Numbered from the stretch's first letter, positions 10,301 to 20,479 are shown. The stretch is 64,000 nt of DNA from Pegoplata infirma (GCA_963921195.1 OY992537.1:180064065-180128064), one strand, 5' to 3'. Notes: generated by a model not told the origin, from the letters alone. Numbers and translations: made by a program.

Positions 10301-13300
10301 GTTGAAGGTTTTCTTGGTTTCTTAGGTTTAGTCTCAGTATCAGAATCTTTAGGTTTTTTTGTTTTTGTAGCATCTTTTTTGGCTCTATTTCCTGTAATAC
10401 CAGCATTACCGCTACTACCAGCGCTTGATGATGATGGTAGAGAAGTACCATAATTTATAGGTATTGTCGTACTATCAGCCACAATGGGGCCCACTCTTTT
10501 AACATTTTCCAAATTAATATTGAAAGTATTACGAAATTTTGCATCACATGGTAAGCAGGTTTTATACCAACCAGTAGGAGCATTAAAAAGTGATTTATGA
10601 TATGGATTAGAAAATTTAAATTTTAATAATTTAATATGCGTGCCACATTTGCTGCAAGTTTCATCTAAAACAGAGGGTTCTTTACATTCTTCTGGTAACC
10701 AGATTACATTTTTGCAATCAGGAAAATTAAGACAACCTATTAAAAATCCAGATTGATTCTTTTTTGCTTTTAAAGCCAGGGGGGCTATTGAACATTTTGG
10801 ACATTTGAAAATTTCTTGCAGAGTACGATTATGATTTTCAAAGTCACCACCACCACTACTACCACCATCAGTTGTGGCATTAAAATTGTTTGAATTGACA
10901 TTACTTTGAGCAGGCGTTTCTACTAATCTTTGTGACATTTTTTCATCCATGGATGTTATTTTATCCATAATTTGTTTGTAAGCTTCTTTGTATTTTATGA
11001 TTTGTTCACGCAACACCACTTTTGGATCTTTTTCTCCTAAGCATATTTTTTTTAAATCTTGTTCAAATTCTGCTCTTAATACCGGTTTAGCTAAAACTAA
11101 CTCCATAGCATCATAACCCTCATAAAGACCCATACCTATAACACCAGGCACTAGACCACCATTATCTACAACACCAATATAACCTCTTTCTTTAATTGTA
11201 TTTATATGTTCCGCATGTGTGGCATCTGTACCAATACCATGTTTTTCCATTAAAGCTATCAAATCTGCTTCCGTTAGCAACGGTGGAGCCGTAGTATGTC
11301 CTTCGGGCATTGTTATTTCTGTTGGCTCAAATATCTGACCCTGTGTATAGTTATGAATTTGTTTAGCATTCCATTTTTCATAAACATAAACGTCTAAATA
11401 GTTACGCTGGTATATTACTAAACCCGTTGCAGTAAATTTTTCTCCTTCTATTGTTATAGTGACCACAGTTTCGGATCCAGTAGCATCTTTACTAACACAT
11501 GCCAAAAAATGACGACAAATTAATTCATAAACTCTTCCTTCACTGCCTTCTAAATCTAGATGAAATTAAAAACAAAAAAGTATAATTTTAATGACCCGGC
11601 TAAAAATAAATGTGTATGTTCATATATGCTTATATAAAGATCTTTATATGATCATATATGACTTATATGGAAACATATATGATATCATATATGCAAGAAA
11701 CGATCCCATATATGTGGTCGTGTTTAAAATATGTGCCATATATGATATCATATATGGAACCATATATGCTATCATAAAATGTTAAATTTGAACCAGAATT
11801 ACAAAATAAAAGTTTTTTAGGTTAAAATTATATTATTACTTTACCAACGATTGACATACCTTAATATATATCAATAATTTTACAAATATTGCAAAATATT
11901 CTGCATAAAAAAATTTTAGAAAAGGTAAGTTTTCATTAATATGTATTTAGAATTTTAAAATCATATGTATTAATTTTTTCCAGTTCATCTACTACACTAT
12001 AAATTATTTTGAAGTCCCTTACTGTCGCAATAGAAAATTGGAAATGGAAAGAAGGTATAAGAAGTTTGGAGGCCGAGTTACTAGTTGAAGAAAATTTAAC
12101 CATGCGGAGCTACGTTAAGCTCGCTCAACTTGGAGGGGAGCGCATATACACCACCCTAACGCTATCACTACGGTTCCAACACTACAAACTATTTTGAAAA
12201 CGCTTACTTTCGCCATAGCAAATCGAAATGAAAAGAAGGTTTGATCAGTTTTAATGTTGAGTAACGATTTGGGAAGGACAACGTTTTTACTTGCAATTAC
12301 AAGAAATCTGTCAATAAGCGAAATCGACAACCTGGCACATTGTCGCCATGATGTAAATTTACATGAAAAAAATGTTGGAAAAGGTAAGCTTTCATTAATA
12401 TGTATTTGAATTTTAAAATCATGTTTTAATTTTTTCCAGTTCATCGTCATAACAAGTTTAAGCGTGGACATTTTATTCCAAAACAAGATCATATTCAAAA
12501 TGAGTAAATGTAAATACGTCGCAAATACAATATTATTTAGTAATTTGATGTTGAAGAAAATTAAACTACGCAGCTTCGTTAATCTCGTGCAACTTGGTGG
12601 AGAGGTCATATGCACCACCATAATGTTGTCACTACGATTGCAATACTGCAAACTATTTTAAAAACCATTAATGTCGCCATAGCAAATTGGAAATGGAAAG
12701 ATCGTATAAGCAGTTTTAAGGCCGAGTTAAGTTAAGCTCACTCAACTTGGAGAAGAGGACATATGCACCACCAGAAATGTTATCAATACGATTCCAACAC
12801 TATAAATTATTTTGAAATCCCATACTGTCGCAATAGCAAATTGGAAATGGAAAGAACGTATAAGTTTGGAGGCCGAGTTACTATTTAAATAAAATTCAAC
12901 CATGAGGAGCTACGTTAAGCTCGCTCAAGATGGAGGAGAGGGCATATGCACCACCATAACGTTATCACTACGGTTCCAACACTACAAAATATTTTAAAAT
13001 CGCTTACTGTCGCCATAGAAAATTGAAATGAAAAAAACCCCAGCAAAAAAAGTGCGTAGTACTTCTATTTGGAGTGCTTTAAAACTACAACAAATGTAAT
13101 GAAATACAACAAAAATAACAAAAAACACAAGAAAAAAACACACAAACAGTTTTTTCTACTCCATAAAAAGTTGTTATTCAGCACTTAACTCATTACCTTC
13201 CGCGACACTCCCATACAAAAGTAAGTAGATATTCAGTAGATAAGAAGTACTCCGAGCTTTCAAACAACTTCCAACTACTTCCACGGAGTAGTTCTTATCT

Positions 13301-16300
13301 ACTGAATATCTACTTACATTTGTATGGAGGTGTCGCGATAGGTAATGAGTTAAGTGCTGAATATCTATGTATTCTGGACTAAAAAAAACTGTTTGTGTGT
13401 TTTTGTCTTGTGTTTTTTGTTATTTTTGTTGTATTTCATTACATTTGTTTTAGTTTTAAAGCACTCCACTGAGAAGTGGTAATGACTTTTTTTGCAGGGA
13501 CGTATCATCAGTTTTAAGGTTGAGTAACGATTTCGAAAAGACAACGTTTTTACTTACAATCACACGAAAGCTGTCAATTAGCGAAAGTGACAACCTGGCA
13601 CATTGTCGCCATGATGTAAGTAAAAATAGTTTCTTATCCCTATCCTTCAAACATCGTTACACACATAACCCAAAAAGATAAAATACGTACTACTAATATA
13701 TTGCTTTTAATCGAAGTCTTAAGTAATTATGTAACTACAAAAAATTTTGAGTAAAAAACATGCATTTAGTAGTAGCAAGTTCTTTTTTTCTGGAATAAAA
13801 AAAGGAATATGGAGTAATTTTAATATTTTATCAGATGGAGTTCTGAAAGACAATATACCTTTCCGTAAAAAGCATTCATTGTCTTAAGCAACCCATGGTC
13901 CTTACAAAATACACTCCATTAACATGTATGTATGGGTCTAGCAGTATCAAGCCAATCTTTAAAGGATATTCGTGTTATCATTAGCCCATTAGCACCAAAT
14001 GCTGTTGGTGGTAATAATTCAATACAATAAAAATTCTAGAAATATCTTGTATGCATACTAATATTATTTTCTATCAATTTTTTTAGATTTTGACTTTTTT
14101 AACAAAAACGCTAAGTCCGAAGATAATCGAAATTAACACTAAAACAAGAAAACACAAAGGAAATCATCGTTCCTGTAACAAGCCCTTTGTTCGCATCTTT
14201 CGTAATTGATATCAATTGAAAAACTTGATATATTAGATCTTTTATGTTCAATTTATTTTTTTGAATATCAAAATGTATTCTCGTATCTATAAGTTTAATT
14301 ATATATTTTTATATGGTCACCAAAAATGCAAACGATAGTAACTAAAAAATCAAAATCATCAAACTAAAGGTGTTCATTCAAATATATCAAAAACACCAGT
14401 AATGAATAAAACAATATTTTTTATTTTTAATTATACTTGCGTACATCGTTTGCAATTCTGGTGAATATATACATAATAACCTATTACATATAGTTTAAGA
14501 TGAAAAAATAAATAAAAAATATAAAAAATAATTTAAAACAAATTAAAAACATCATATATTATTCAATATATGATTCAATATATGATCCAATATATGATTC
14601 AATATATGATCTAATATATGATCACATATATTGCATCATATATGATCGTGTCTTATATAAGCGCCAATTTTGGAATATGTTCATATATGAGACCATATTT
14701 GATACTATATATGATACTGTATATGGTCTCATATATGATATCATATATGATGATATACAACATTTTTAGCCGGGGACTTTATTTTGGAATTTAGTTAAGG
14801 TTTTATTACTTACTTGGTACCATTTTGGTAGGATGTATTGGAGGATGGGCTTGATCAGATTTACTGCCATTTCTGGGATTTGGACCCCATTCCGCAACAC
14901 GTTGGGCAAATGAACCCCATACACTATGTGAAGTTTGTTGGTCAACAAGGCCTCTGCAATTAAAAATTTAAATTTTTATACTTTGAACAGAGGTTTATGA
15001 AAAAACAACAAAAATTTGGTGTTGTGGAACACATTTATAGCCTTCACAATGTAAAAAAGATTATTGCAACAAACTTTATTTAAAAAAAAAGTAAAAAAGA
15101 TTTTGCAAAAATCTTTGTTTTGGAAAAAAGACTTTGATAAAAAAAAATTGTTTGAAATACATATTGAAAAAAGAAATTAATATTAAAAAAATTTCCGCGG
15201 AAAAAACCGCGAAAAAAAAAATTGTCTAAAAAATTTTTTGTTTAAATACCATTCGGTATCCATTTCTGTTCGCATATGTCCACCAGCAGCCGAATTAAAG
15301 CATTTTGTATTTTTAGGTTATGTAGAATTTTCGAGGCGTCCTACAATATCGGGCTTACAAAAAATCATGGTTAACACTTTTTTAGACAAAATAGTACTTT
15401 TTTTAGAAAAAATAGTACTTTTTTGAAAAAATAGTACTTTTTTAGAAAAAATAGTACTTTTTTTGAAAAAATAGTACTTATTTTAGAAAAAATAGTACTT
15501 TTTAAGAAAAAATAGTACTTTTTTTTAGAAAAAATAGTACTTGTTTAGAAAATATAGTAATTTTGTTAGAAAAAATAGTACTTTTTAGGAAAAATTGAAA
15601 AAGTACTTTTTTAGAGAAAGTAGCCTTTTTTGGTACTTCTTTATGAAGAAAGTACTATAGCACCCTTAAAAAAAAGTGCTATAGCACCATTAAGAAAAAA
15701 CGTACTTTTTAGGAAAGTAGTACTTATTGAAAAAAAATGGTACTTTTTTTTCTAAAAAGTATTATTTAAGAAAATATAGTACTTTTTTTTAGAAAAAAAG
15801 TACTTTTTTGAAAAAAAAAAAATTTAGACAAAAAGGTACTTTTGAGTACTTATTTAGAAAAAAGGTACTCTTGTACTACTTTGTTTTATAAAAAAAAAAG
15901 TATTTTTTTTATAAAAAAGTATTTTTTTTATTAAAAAAGTACCACTTTTTTTTAAACAAAAGTACTATTTTTTTAGAAAAAATAACTTAGGAAAGCAAAT
16001 AAATATGTAATAGGTATATTTTAGAATCTGAGAATTTTTCTATAGAAAAAAAGTTTTGTCAAAGAATCTGGAAATTTTTCCTAAAGTTTCATACTTACTT
16101 TAAATCAATTTCCTTAGAGAACATATTAGTCTCCGTACGTGGATAACTTATGATACCCTTAGTATATAGTTTTTCTGCTATTGTCATAACTTCCTTTGCA
16201 GTCAATTTCAGTTTACGGGAACCTAGTTTTTCCAATTCCACCGTATCCAAAGGTGTAGGACGCCATTTACTTTTAGGTTTAACTGTGACACTTTCAACAG

Positions 16301-17688
16301 TAGCTTTAGGATTTGATATAACAAGTAAATAATAATCTTCACATGCTTGCTTATCGAATAAACGATTGCGAGCCCATAGAAACTCCACCGTTAAATCATC
16401 AATTGTATGGGTAACTGCATAAATAAAGAATTTTAAATGAAAATCATGTTAGAACACACAAAAAATTTTTTTTCCAATGAACGATTTTCATAGTACTTAT
16501 GAACAAATTCATACAATTTATTAACTTTTTCATAATACTTATAAACTTTTTCATAGTATTTATGAAAAATGTTAAAAATTCTTAAATTTCACATATTATG
16601 ATTTATTCATAAATACTATGAAAAAGTTTATAAATATTATGAAAAATTGTATGAGTTTGTTCATAAATACTATGAAAATCGTTCATTGGAAAAACATTTT
16701 TTTTTGTGTGAATACAAGTTTTTTTCTATAAATGTTTCCGATTCCGAGAATTTTCTTAAAGTCAAACTGACAAAATCTAAAAGCGCTTCTAGAGACAAAA
16801 TATCTCAAAATAAGAGTATGCTTGGAAAATATATTTTACCTTTAATTTTCCAAAATGGTTCTGAAACAAATGCTTCAATTTCTTTATAACGTTCTGCCAC
16901 AAAACCCAATGTTGGTATCTGGCAGCTACCATAGGAAATTAGTTTATTTGAAATCTTTTCCGGAAATAATCTTTGAAGGCGCATAGTTTGAAAACGTGTA
17001 ATGGCAGCTCCAGTTCTTAAATCTAATTCGGTTCGAACATCTACAGCATCACTTTGACGTTTATCTGGCGCTGTTAGATTCTGTAACGCTCTTTTTACAC
17101 CAGCTCCAGTAATTTCAGAGAAAATAGCTCGATATACTGTAATATTAGGTTTTATAGCCCGACAGACATCTATAATTTCAAATCCTATATTTTCTCCTTC
17201 ACGATCACAATCTGTCCATATAATTAAACCTTGGCAGCTGCGGACTTCACGTTCCAGGGTACGTTTAATGTTAATATAATTTTCGCCACAAGTCTTGCGT
17301 ATGGGAGCTTCAAATAATGATTGTGGATTAACATTATTCCAATTTCGATATGAACTTAAAAACTCTAATTGTAGTAGATGACCCGATACGGAAGTCATGA
17401 TCATTTTACTATTAGTACCACGTACCATAGCCTCAAAATCATAAATTTTATTATATACCGAATAGCCTTCACGCTGTAATGAAATTACAATTTACTTTAT
17501 GTGTTTTACCTTAAATGACTTCATTTACTTACTCTTCTGGCTGTTCCATTGGACAATTGACCAGCAATTGTCTTTGCTGCATCATTTTTTTCTGCCACAT
17601 TAAGGTACTTCATTTCTATGTTATCGAGTTTTTTAGCATAGCATCTTTTGCTTATATGATAATTGCAACATTTAAATATTTTTAGCAT
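4195..17688 (-). CDS. Top3alpha: DNA topoisomerase 3-alpha, complete nine-exon gene
   Basis: A type IA topoisomerase that passes single strands and, with BLM helicase, dissolves double Holliday junctions in nucleus and mitochondrion. Coding exons: 17688-17533, 17473-16840, 16414-16099, 14953-14814, 11555-10263, 9492-8646, 8577-8189, 4468-4385, 4322-4195. All junctions are GT-AG and the frame stays open throughout: 3987 nt, 1328 aa, somewhat longer than the roughly 1250 aa I recall for Drosophila. Domains: TOPRIM with WTDCDREGENIG (about 138-149); catalytic Tyr in SYPRTET (Y354); GIGTDAT (about 522); Cys-rich zinc ribbons (about 667-752); basic and Ser-rich linker; five WGS/WDS motifs (about 930-1105); NLS-like PAAKKLK; two GRF zinc fingers (from about 1120 and 1210); CCHC knuckle (C1307, C1310, H1315, C1320). 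Large introns hold transposons. An in-frame TAA directly precedes the first ATG. Confidence 0.93.
4385..4468 (-). CDS. Top3alpha: Top3-alpha exon 8
   Basis: An 84-bp exon between TTTCTAG and CAAA|GTAGGT encoding a Ser/Thr-rich linker with another tryptophan motif (RSWGSSAAS). Phase fits exon 7 (1 nt) and exon 9 (1 nt). It is separated from exon 7 by 3.7 kb holding a LINE. Confidence 0.8.
4764..7376 (+). mobile_element. 5'-truncated non-LTR retrotransposon (LINE) in Top3-alpha intron 7
   Basis: The insertion is bounded by a perfect 12-bp target duplication, TTGACCAGGAAA, at 4752-4763 and 7377-7388. The 2613-bp body starts mid-ORF2 (in the RT fingers), as expected when reverse transcription stops early. 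It ends 33 bases after the last stop with CAACCTAACCTAACC instead of poly(A). RT, RNase H and a Cys/His terminal motif in this order point to the I/LOA-type superclade. The insertion is antisense to Top3-alpha, in its 3.7 kb intron, and lies inside an older interspersed repeat that carries GACAGACATCCCTAGATC (7389-7600). Confidence 0.92.
4765..7343 (+). pseudogene. LINE ORF2 remnant: reverse transcriptase + RNase H
   Basis: The frame is open from the truncation point. It shows RPFKSPGPDG, FRPISLSS, FLDIEGAFNNV, GTPQGGVLSPLLWN and the catalytic YADD (near 5697). Then come an RNase H domain (FYTDGS, YTDSQAAV, WVPGHRDIPGNCKADELA) and CRSC...EHFICHC. Two lesions are visible: an in-frame TAA at 5347-5349, where SKGR-S-TETALHEL would be expected (one substitution from a Ser codon), and a frame change near 6390-6405, where the RT frame stops at TGA inside the ATGA that opens the RNase H frame. 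With the missing 5' part this copy is dead. Confidence 0.9.
7389..8188. repeat. Older repeats in Top3-alpha intron 7
   Basis: About 7389-7600 continues the interspersed repeat split by the LINE (its other half is about 4700-4763). About 7560-8100 belongs to the same family as 1-980 of this window, with 'gggtcggtcttggaccg', 'ggtgggtcataaataagacccctct' and 'tatggcagcccc' words. No coding exon is seen. Confidence 0.5.
8189..8577 (-). CDS. Top3alpha: Top3-alpha exon 7: two GRF zinc fingers
   Basis: It completes GRF finger 1 (LAVKKDGPNKGRLFYVCS..CKFFQWADE) and encodes finger 2 (CNCQKPA..GPNKGRGFYACS..CGFFKWADE). GRF fingers bind single-stranded DNA. A stop (TAG at 8181-8183) lies just past the CAAG|GTAAAT donor. 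Without the two downstream exons the protein would seem to end there. Confidence 0.9.
8646..9492 (-). CDS. Top3alpha: Top3-alpha exon 6: acidic FQWGS repeats, NLS, start of GRF finger 1
   Basis: This exon has no ATG and is easy to miss. It is supported by continuous frame between ATTATAG and AAAGA|GTATGT and by the GRF finger it begins (CSGCHQPAKE). Its body is acidic, Asn/Thr/Ser-rich sequence with near-identical units DDDFQWGSAGN and DEDFQWGSAGN, and the looser FQWDS, YVWGSAA and SSWGSNS. A PAAKKLK basic patch resembles a Myc-type NLS. Confidence 0.85.
9493..10262. other. Top3-alpha intron 5
   Basis: A 770-bp GT-AG intron. It contains a CACAGTGCAACAA end (from 9604) identical to the terminus of the foldback at 53602, and AGAATCTGAGGA-type words related to the 20870-21490 family. 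I see no complete element with both ends. Confidence 0.55.
10263..11555 (-). CDS. Top3alpha: Top3-alpha exon 5: end of core plus zinc ribbons
   Basis: A long exon entered after CATCTAG and left at ACTTCTG|GTAAGT. It begins NLEGSEGRVYELICRHFLA and carries LMEKHGIGTDATHAEHI and MGLYEGYDAM. It continues with a Gly/Ser/Asn linker, the CxxC pairs of the topoisomerase zinc ribbon (CPKC...CKN, CSKCGTH, CLPC) and a Lys/Pro-rich low-complexity tail. Confidence 0.92.
12000..13640. repeat. Tandem repeat array, unit about 165-180 bp
   Basis: Blocks starting near 12015, 12195, 12660, 12820 and 12995 repeat a unit with 'ttactgtcgccatagcaaattggaaatgg', 'ggccgagtta', 'gttaagctcgctcaacttgga' and 'catatgcaccaccataacg'. 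One longer variant carries 'gacaacgtttttactt' and 'cctggcacattgtcgccatgatg' (12240-12355 and 13500-13620). The last unit is interrupted by the hairpin element at 13039-13499. Confidence 0.75.
13039..13499. mobile_element. 461-bp hairpin element, CCCAGCAAAAAAAGT termini, AC duplication
   Basis: A near-palindrome: both arms carry TTAAAGCACTCCA, AAATGTAATGAAATACAAC, CAAACAGTTTTTT and GTAAGTAGATATTCAGTAGA in mirrored order. AC lies on both sides (13037-13038 and 13500-13501). Neighbouring repeat units give the uninterrupted site (ggaaagaACgtataag near 12850), so the 2-bp duplication is directly supported. Confidence 0.85.
14814..14953 (-). CDS. Top3alpha: Top3-alpha exon 4
   Basis: A 140-bp exon between TTGCAG and CCAA|GTAAGT encoding WGPNPRNGSKSDQAHPPIHP, a strongly conserved block after the catalytic Tyr. 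The conserved protein is in a frame different from the longest open frame over this segment, so an automated caller could pick the wrong one. Confidence 0.9.
14954..16098. repeat. Top3-alpha intron 3: interspersed repeat fragment and TAGTACTTTTTT minisatellite
   Basis: About 14990-15370 is a diverged copy of the element duplicated in the swm intron (shared 'aataccatt', 'gaattaaagcattttgta' and 'tttttaggttatgt'). About 15375-15990 is an imperfect tandem array of a roughly 19-20-bp unit, AAAAATAGTACTTTTTTAG. No exon evidence. Confidence 0.7.
16099..16414 (-). CDS. Top3alpha: Top3-alpha exon 3: catalytic tyrosine exon
   Basis: Starts by completing a Val codon and ends at TTTAAA|GTAAGT. It carries KWRPTPLDTVELEKL and GIISYPRTETNMF; the Tyr (residue 354) is the nucleophile that links to the 5' end of the cut strand, and the following Arg is invariant in the family. 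Confidence 0.92.
16455..16710. mobile_element. 256-bp foldback MITE (CACACAAAAAA termini) in Top3-alpha intron 2
   Basis: CACACAAAAAA..CCAATGAACGATTTTCATAG is mirrored by CTATGAAAATCGTTCATTGG..TTTTTTGTGTG, with almost the whole interior palindromic around ATACTTATGAA-like words. AA flanks each side (16453-16454 and 16711-16712). It occupies most of the 425-bp intron. Confidence 0.75.
16840..17473 (-). CDS. Top3alpha: Top3-alpha exon 2: TOPRIM and start of gate domain
   Basis: Residues 53-263, entered through ATTACAG and left at AAAG|GTAAAA in phase 1. It encodes REGYSVYNK, the SVSGHL motif, and the DxD metal site in WTDCDREGENIG. It also has the DVRTELDLRTGAAITRFQT and SYGSCQIPTLGFV blocks typical of type IA enzymes. 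Confidence 0.9.
17533..17688 (-). CDS. Top3alpha: Top3-alpha exon 1: start and mitochondrial-type leader
   Basis: Codons 1-52, ending in phase 0 at an AGA|GTAAGT donor. Met1 opens a 25-residue stretch rich in Lys, Arg and Cys with few acids (MLKIFKCCNYHISKRC...). Met26 then begins MKYLNVAEKNDAAKTIAG, the usual N-terminus of the nuclear enzyme and the first strand of the TOPRIM fold. A stop codon immediately precedes Met1, so this leader is the full extent of the frame. Confidence 0.88.
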
Positions 17689-17945
17689 TTAGAAAAAACT
17701 TCGATTTTGTGTTTTCACACAAAATTTTAAACATTTCCGCCAAATTACACTAAAAATTATAAGAAAAATAACAAATTTGCAAAGCAAACGAGTTAGAGAT
17801 GGTATAACAGAAAACGATAACTATGTACGATAGCAGATAGAGATGGGACATACTAATTTTGTTTATTTACATTGTTTACATAGATGTAAATAATGTAAAT
17901 AAATAGGTTCGTTCGATTACCTTTCTCAAGCTTTTAGAGAATTAA

Positions 17946-18471
17946 TACCCTGTTCTCACGAGCATCTAAAAACGGTTTTAAACGACATTTGTTTTAATTA
18001 AAAAAAAAGTGTTCACACGTAATTTCACTCGTTTTATTTTGGTTTTTATGTTTTTATTTTGACATTTGCATTATCAGCTGATAAACATGTACACATTTTA
18101 ACAACAAACGATATTAAAATATTGAAATTATGTTCATTAATTATACATATAACTGTTTATAATGTTCAAGAATTGTTTAAAGATAAATATAGCACGATTT
18201 TTTTTTGTATTATTTACATTTTAGTAATAAACAATGTTGCCAATATTAATAAAATGCTTTAAAAACGCTGAACATTCAAAAATACTCAATTCAACCCCTG
18301 GAATTCCGCTCGTTTTAAATCGTTTTAATTTTAAAACGAGCTAAAAACATTTTTATTTTGACATATTACAACAAAAAAATGTATGGTAAAACGAGTCATA
18401 AAAATGGTTTTTAAGCATAAAACGAAAAATGTTGCTAAAAATGGTTTTTAAGTGTAAGTGAGAACAGGGTA
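17946..18471. mobile_element. Harbinger-like MITE copy 1 (TACCCTGTTCTCAC termini)
   Basis: TACCCTGTTCTCAC at the left and GTGAGAACAGGGTA at the right, with TAA on both sides (17943-17945 and 18472-18474). A near-identical copy at 58142-58657 is flanked by TTA. A 3-bp TWA duplication is the PIF/Harbinger preference. The 526-bp interior has mirrored AAAACGAG/CTCGTTTT words and no real coding frame. It lies between the divergent starts of Top3-alpha and Sps2 and could carry promoter sequence. Confidence 0.85.
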
Positions 18472-18753
18472 TAAACCGAATTCAATGTATTTTGATTCGT
18501 TTATGCATCGTCAATCGTTTTCGTTTTACGCGATTAGCCCCCAGGTTTTTTAACGTGAATTTTAATATCATAGAATTTAAATATCATAGAAAAACCCTGA
18601 CGTATTGTTTTCGGGACACGATTTCTCCGATGGGTGTTTCTCCGCAATACGAAGAAGATATCCCACGCAATACAAATTATCTTCCTTTTTTGTTTTGTGT
18701 AAAACGTCAAGACTTGTATTAAAATTTTCTAGTTGTTATTGACAAACTATTCT

Positions 18754-18936
18754 AAGCGTCCAACCTGAATCACATTACGTCGCGTAAAGCGTAGCCCAAT
18801 AATTTTTCGTTTCTAATATTTAAATGTGAGGTACCTAAATCAAACGGACGTAAAAAATTCAAATTTGATGTGTTTGTTTTTGTTTTTTTTACGTCTTGCG
18901 CGACGCAATTTGATTCTGGTTTGACCCTAAAGGCCC
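18754..18936. repeat. Small MITE upstream of Sps2 (A)
   Basis: GTCCAACCTGAATCACATTA-CGTCGCG is matched in inverted orientation by CGCGACGCAATTTGATTCTG-GTTTGAC with about four mismatches over 27 bases. The 180-bp block contains ACGTC/GACGT words. No duplication was fixed. Confidence 0.5.
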
Positions 18937-19122
18937 AGGCACTTGAGCGCTACTGTAGCGGTGCTGTAGCGTGACGGACTGTTGCATCGTTTTAAAGTTC
19001 GGCAGCTACACCACCGTCACGTATTCGTTTAAGTACCTATTTCCATTTATTTTAATACAAGCTAACGTATCAGCTGACACGTCTCCGAACCGTATTCGCT
19101 CAAGTAATTATGCCTTTAGGAT
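18929..19122. repeat. Small MITE upstream of Sps2 (B)
   Basis: CCTAAAGGC..ACTTGAGCG at the left is mirrored by CGCTCAAGT..GCCTTTAGG at the right. The interior repeats CTGTAGCGGTGCTGTAGCGT-type words in both orientations. It abuts the previous element and ends about 150 bases before the Sps2 start codon, so the core promoter of Sps2 should lie in 19123-19269. Confidence 0.5.
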
Positions 19123-19269
19123 TGTACCTAGTAATTGTATCATGGAATTATACGATCTCTAGCCCACATTAAAAAAATAATCTACCAAGGTACCATCTTT
19201 ATCTATTTTTTTTTACAACTTTGCTTATCTCTTGTAGAATAATTAAAATAGTAAAATAATTAAAATATC

Positions 19270-20406
19270 ATGTTCGAGCCGGAAAAATATGGCCTTCGGG
19301 CAGACTTTCAACTCACAAAGTTTTCAACTTTGCGAGGATGAGGTTGCAAGATTCCCCAGGATACTTTAGTTAAGTATCTGCAGGGAACTGATATTTTACA
19401 AACTAGCGACTTAACAAACAAAAAAACAAATGACGATGATGATTACGTAGGAGCTGGAATGGATTGTGCGGTTATACCTTTAAGAAAACATAAGGATTTG
19501 TCTCTTGTACAAACGGTTGATTTCTTTTATCCACTTATAGATGACCCGTTTGTAATGGGTCAGATTGCATTGGCCAATGTTGTTAGTGACGTGTACGCTG
19601 TCGGAGTCACTGATATTGATAAACTAAATCTCATCATAACGGCACCCGATGAACTGACACAGGAAGAACGTGCTATTGTTATGCCAATGATAACTGCTGG
19701 ATTTCAAAAGTCTGCCCATCTGGCAGGTTGCCGCATGGATGTGCAAAGTGTTTCTATAAATCCGTGGTGCATGCTTGGCGGTATTGCTAGTTCGGTAGTC
19801 AAAAAAGAAGAAGTAATCATGCCGCACAAAGCTCAAGATGGAGATCACCTAGTGCTCACTAAACCCTTGGGTACTCAATTAGCAACAAATGCATATTTAT
19901 GGCTTAAAGAAAATAATGATAAATATTTAAAACTCGCACAAACCTTTTCCGATGAGGATATTCTAAAAACATATCTAATGGCTGTTAGATCAATGTCGTA
20001 TTTAAATAAAAACGCTGCCATGCTTATGCACAAATACGAAGCTCATGCTGCAACTGATGTAACCGGCTTTGGATTGTTGGGTCATAGCCAAAATTTGGCA
20101 GACTTTCAAAAAGAATCGCTTCAATTTGTTATCAACAGAATTCCAGTTTTTAAAAACGTACTTTTATTTGGTAAAATATTGGAGCAAGAATCTAAAATGC
20201 GAGCGGGTAAATCAGTCGAAACTTCTGGAGGTCTTTTAATATCTTTACCATCAAAATACTCCGAACAATTTTGCAAAGATTTTGAAACGATAACAAATGG
20301 CGAACAGTTAGCTTGGGTAGTGGGTTATGTAAAATATTCAGATAAACACGAAGCTTTATTATCGAAAGATGTGGAGTTTATTGAAGTAGAACTACCTCAA
20401 CATTAA
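19270..20406 (+). CDS. Sps2: Selenophosphate synthetase 2 (selenoprotein), UGA = Sec at codon 24
   Basis: The enzyme makes selenophosphate from selenide and ATP, the selenium donor for Sec-tRNA. The frame runs from ATG 19270 (in-frame TAA nine bases upstream) to TAA 20404-20406: 379 codons, 378 residues, no intron. The only internal stop is TGA at 19339-19341, in FSTLRG-U-GCKIPQ, exactly the catalytic Cys/Sec position of the SelD/SPS family. The Lys three residues on is the conserved ATP-site Lys. Further family signatures are GMDCAVIPL, TVDFFYPLIDDPFVMGQIAL, ANVVSDVYAVGVTDID, AATDVTGFGLLGH and TSGGLL. Fly SPS1 carries Arg at this site; UGA here plus a SECIS downstream makes it the Sec-containing SPS2. 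A naive caller would start at Met 19459 and lose 63 residues. Confidence 0.95.
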
Positions 20407-20479
20407 TATAATATGTTTAAAATGAAATTGTTATATATTTTTTATTAACTAAATGATAGATTTTTTGTAAAGTTAATAT

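Larger units (their letters stand above)
11595..14774. mobile_element. 3.2-kb non-autonomous element, CCCGGCTAAAAAT termini, 2-bp GA duplication
   Basis: The left end CCCGGCTAAAAATAAATG and the right end ..CATTTTTAGCCGGG are inverted; GA flanks both sides (11593-11594 and 14775-14776). Just inside each end are clusters of the palindrome-like word CATATATGATATCATATATG (11610-11775 and 14560-14760). The middle holds tandem repeats (12000-13010) and a nested hairpin element (13039-13499). No transposase frame is visible. It fills nearly all of Top3-alpha intron 4. Confidence 0.75.

Noticed and set aside
14766..14948. 60-codon frame starting MLTNKLHIV on the minus strand
   Set aside because: It is an out-of-frame shadow of Top3-alpha exon 4, whose real frame gives the conserved GPNPRNG..DQAHPPIHPTK block.
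15180..15990. CRISPR-like spaced repeats of TAGTACTTTTTT
   Set aside because: Units are contiguous low-complexity minisatellite without unique spacers, in an animal intron.
19459..20406. Sps2 as a 315-codon protein starting at 19459
   Set aside because: This drops the catalytic Sec/Lys segment; upstream in-frame sequence from 19270 is clearly homologous once UGA is read as Sec.
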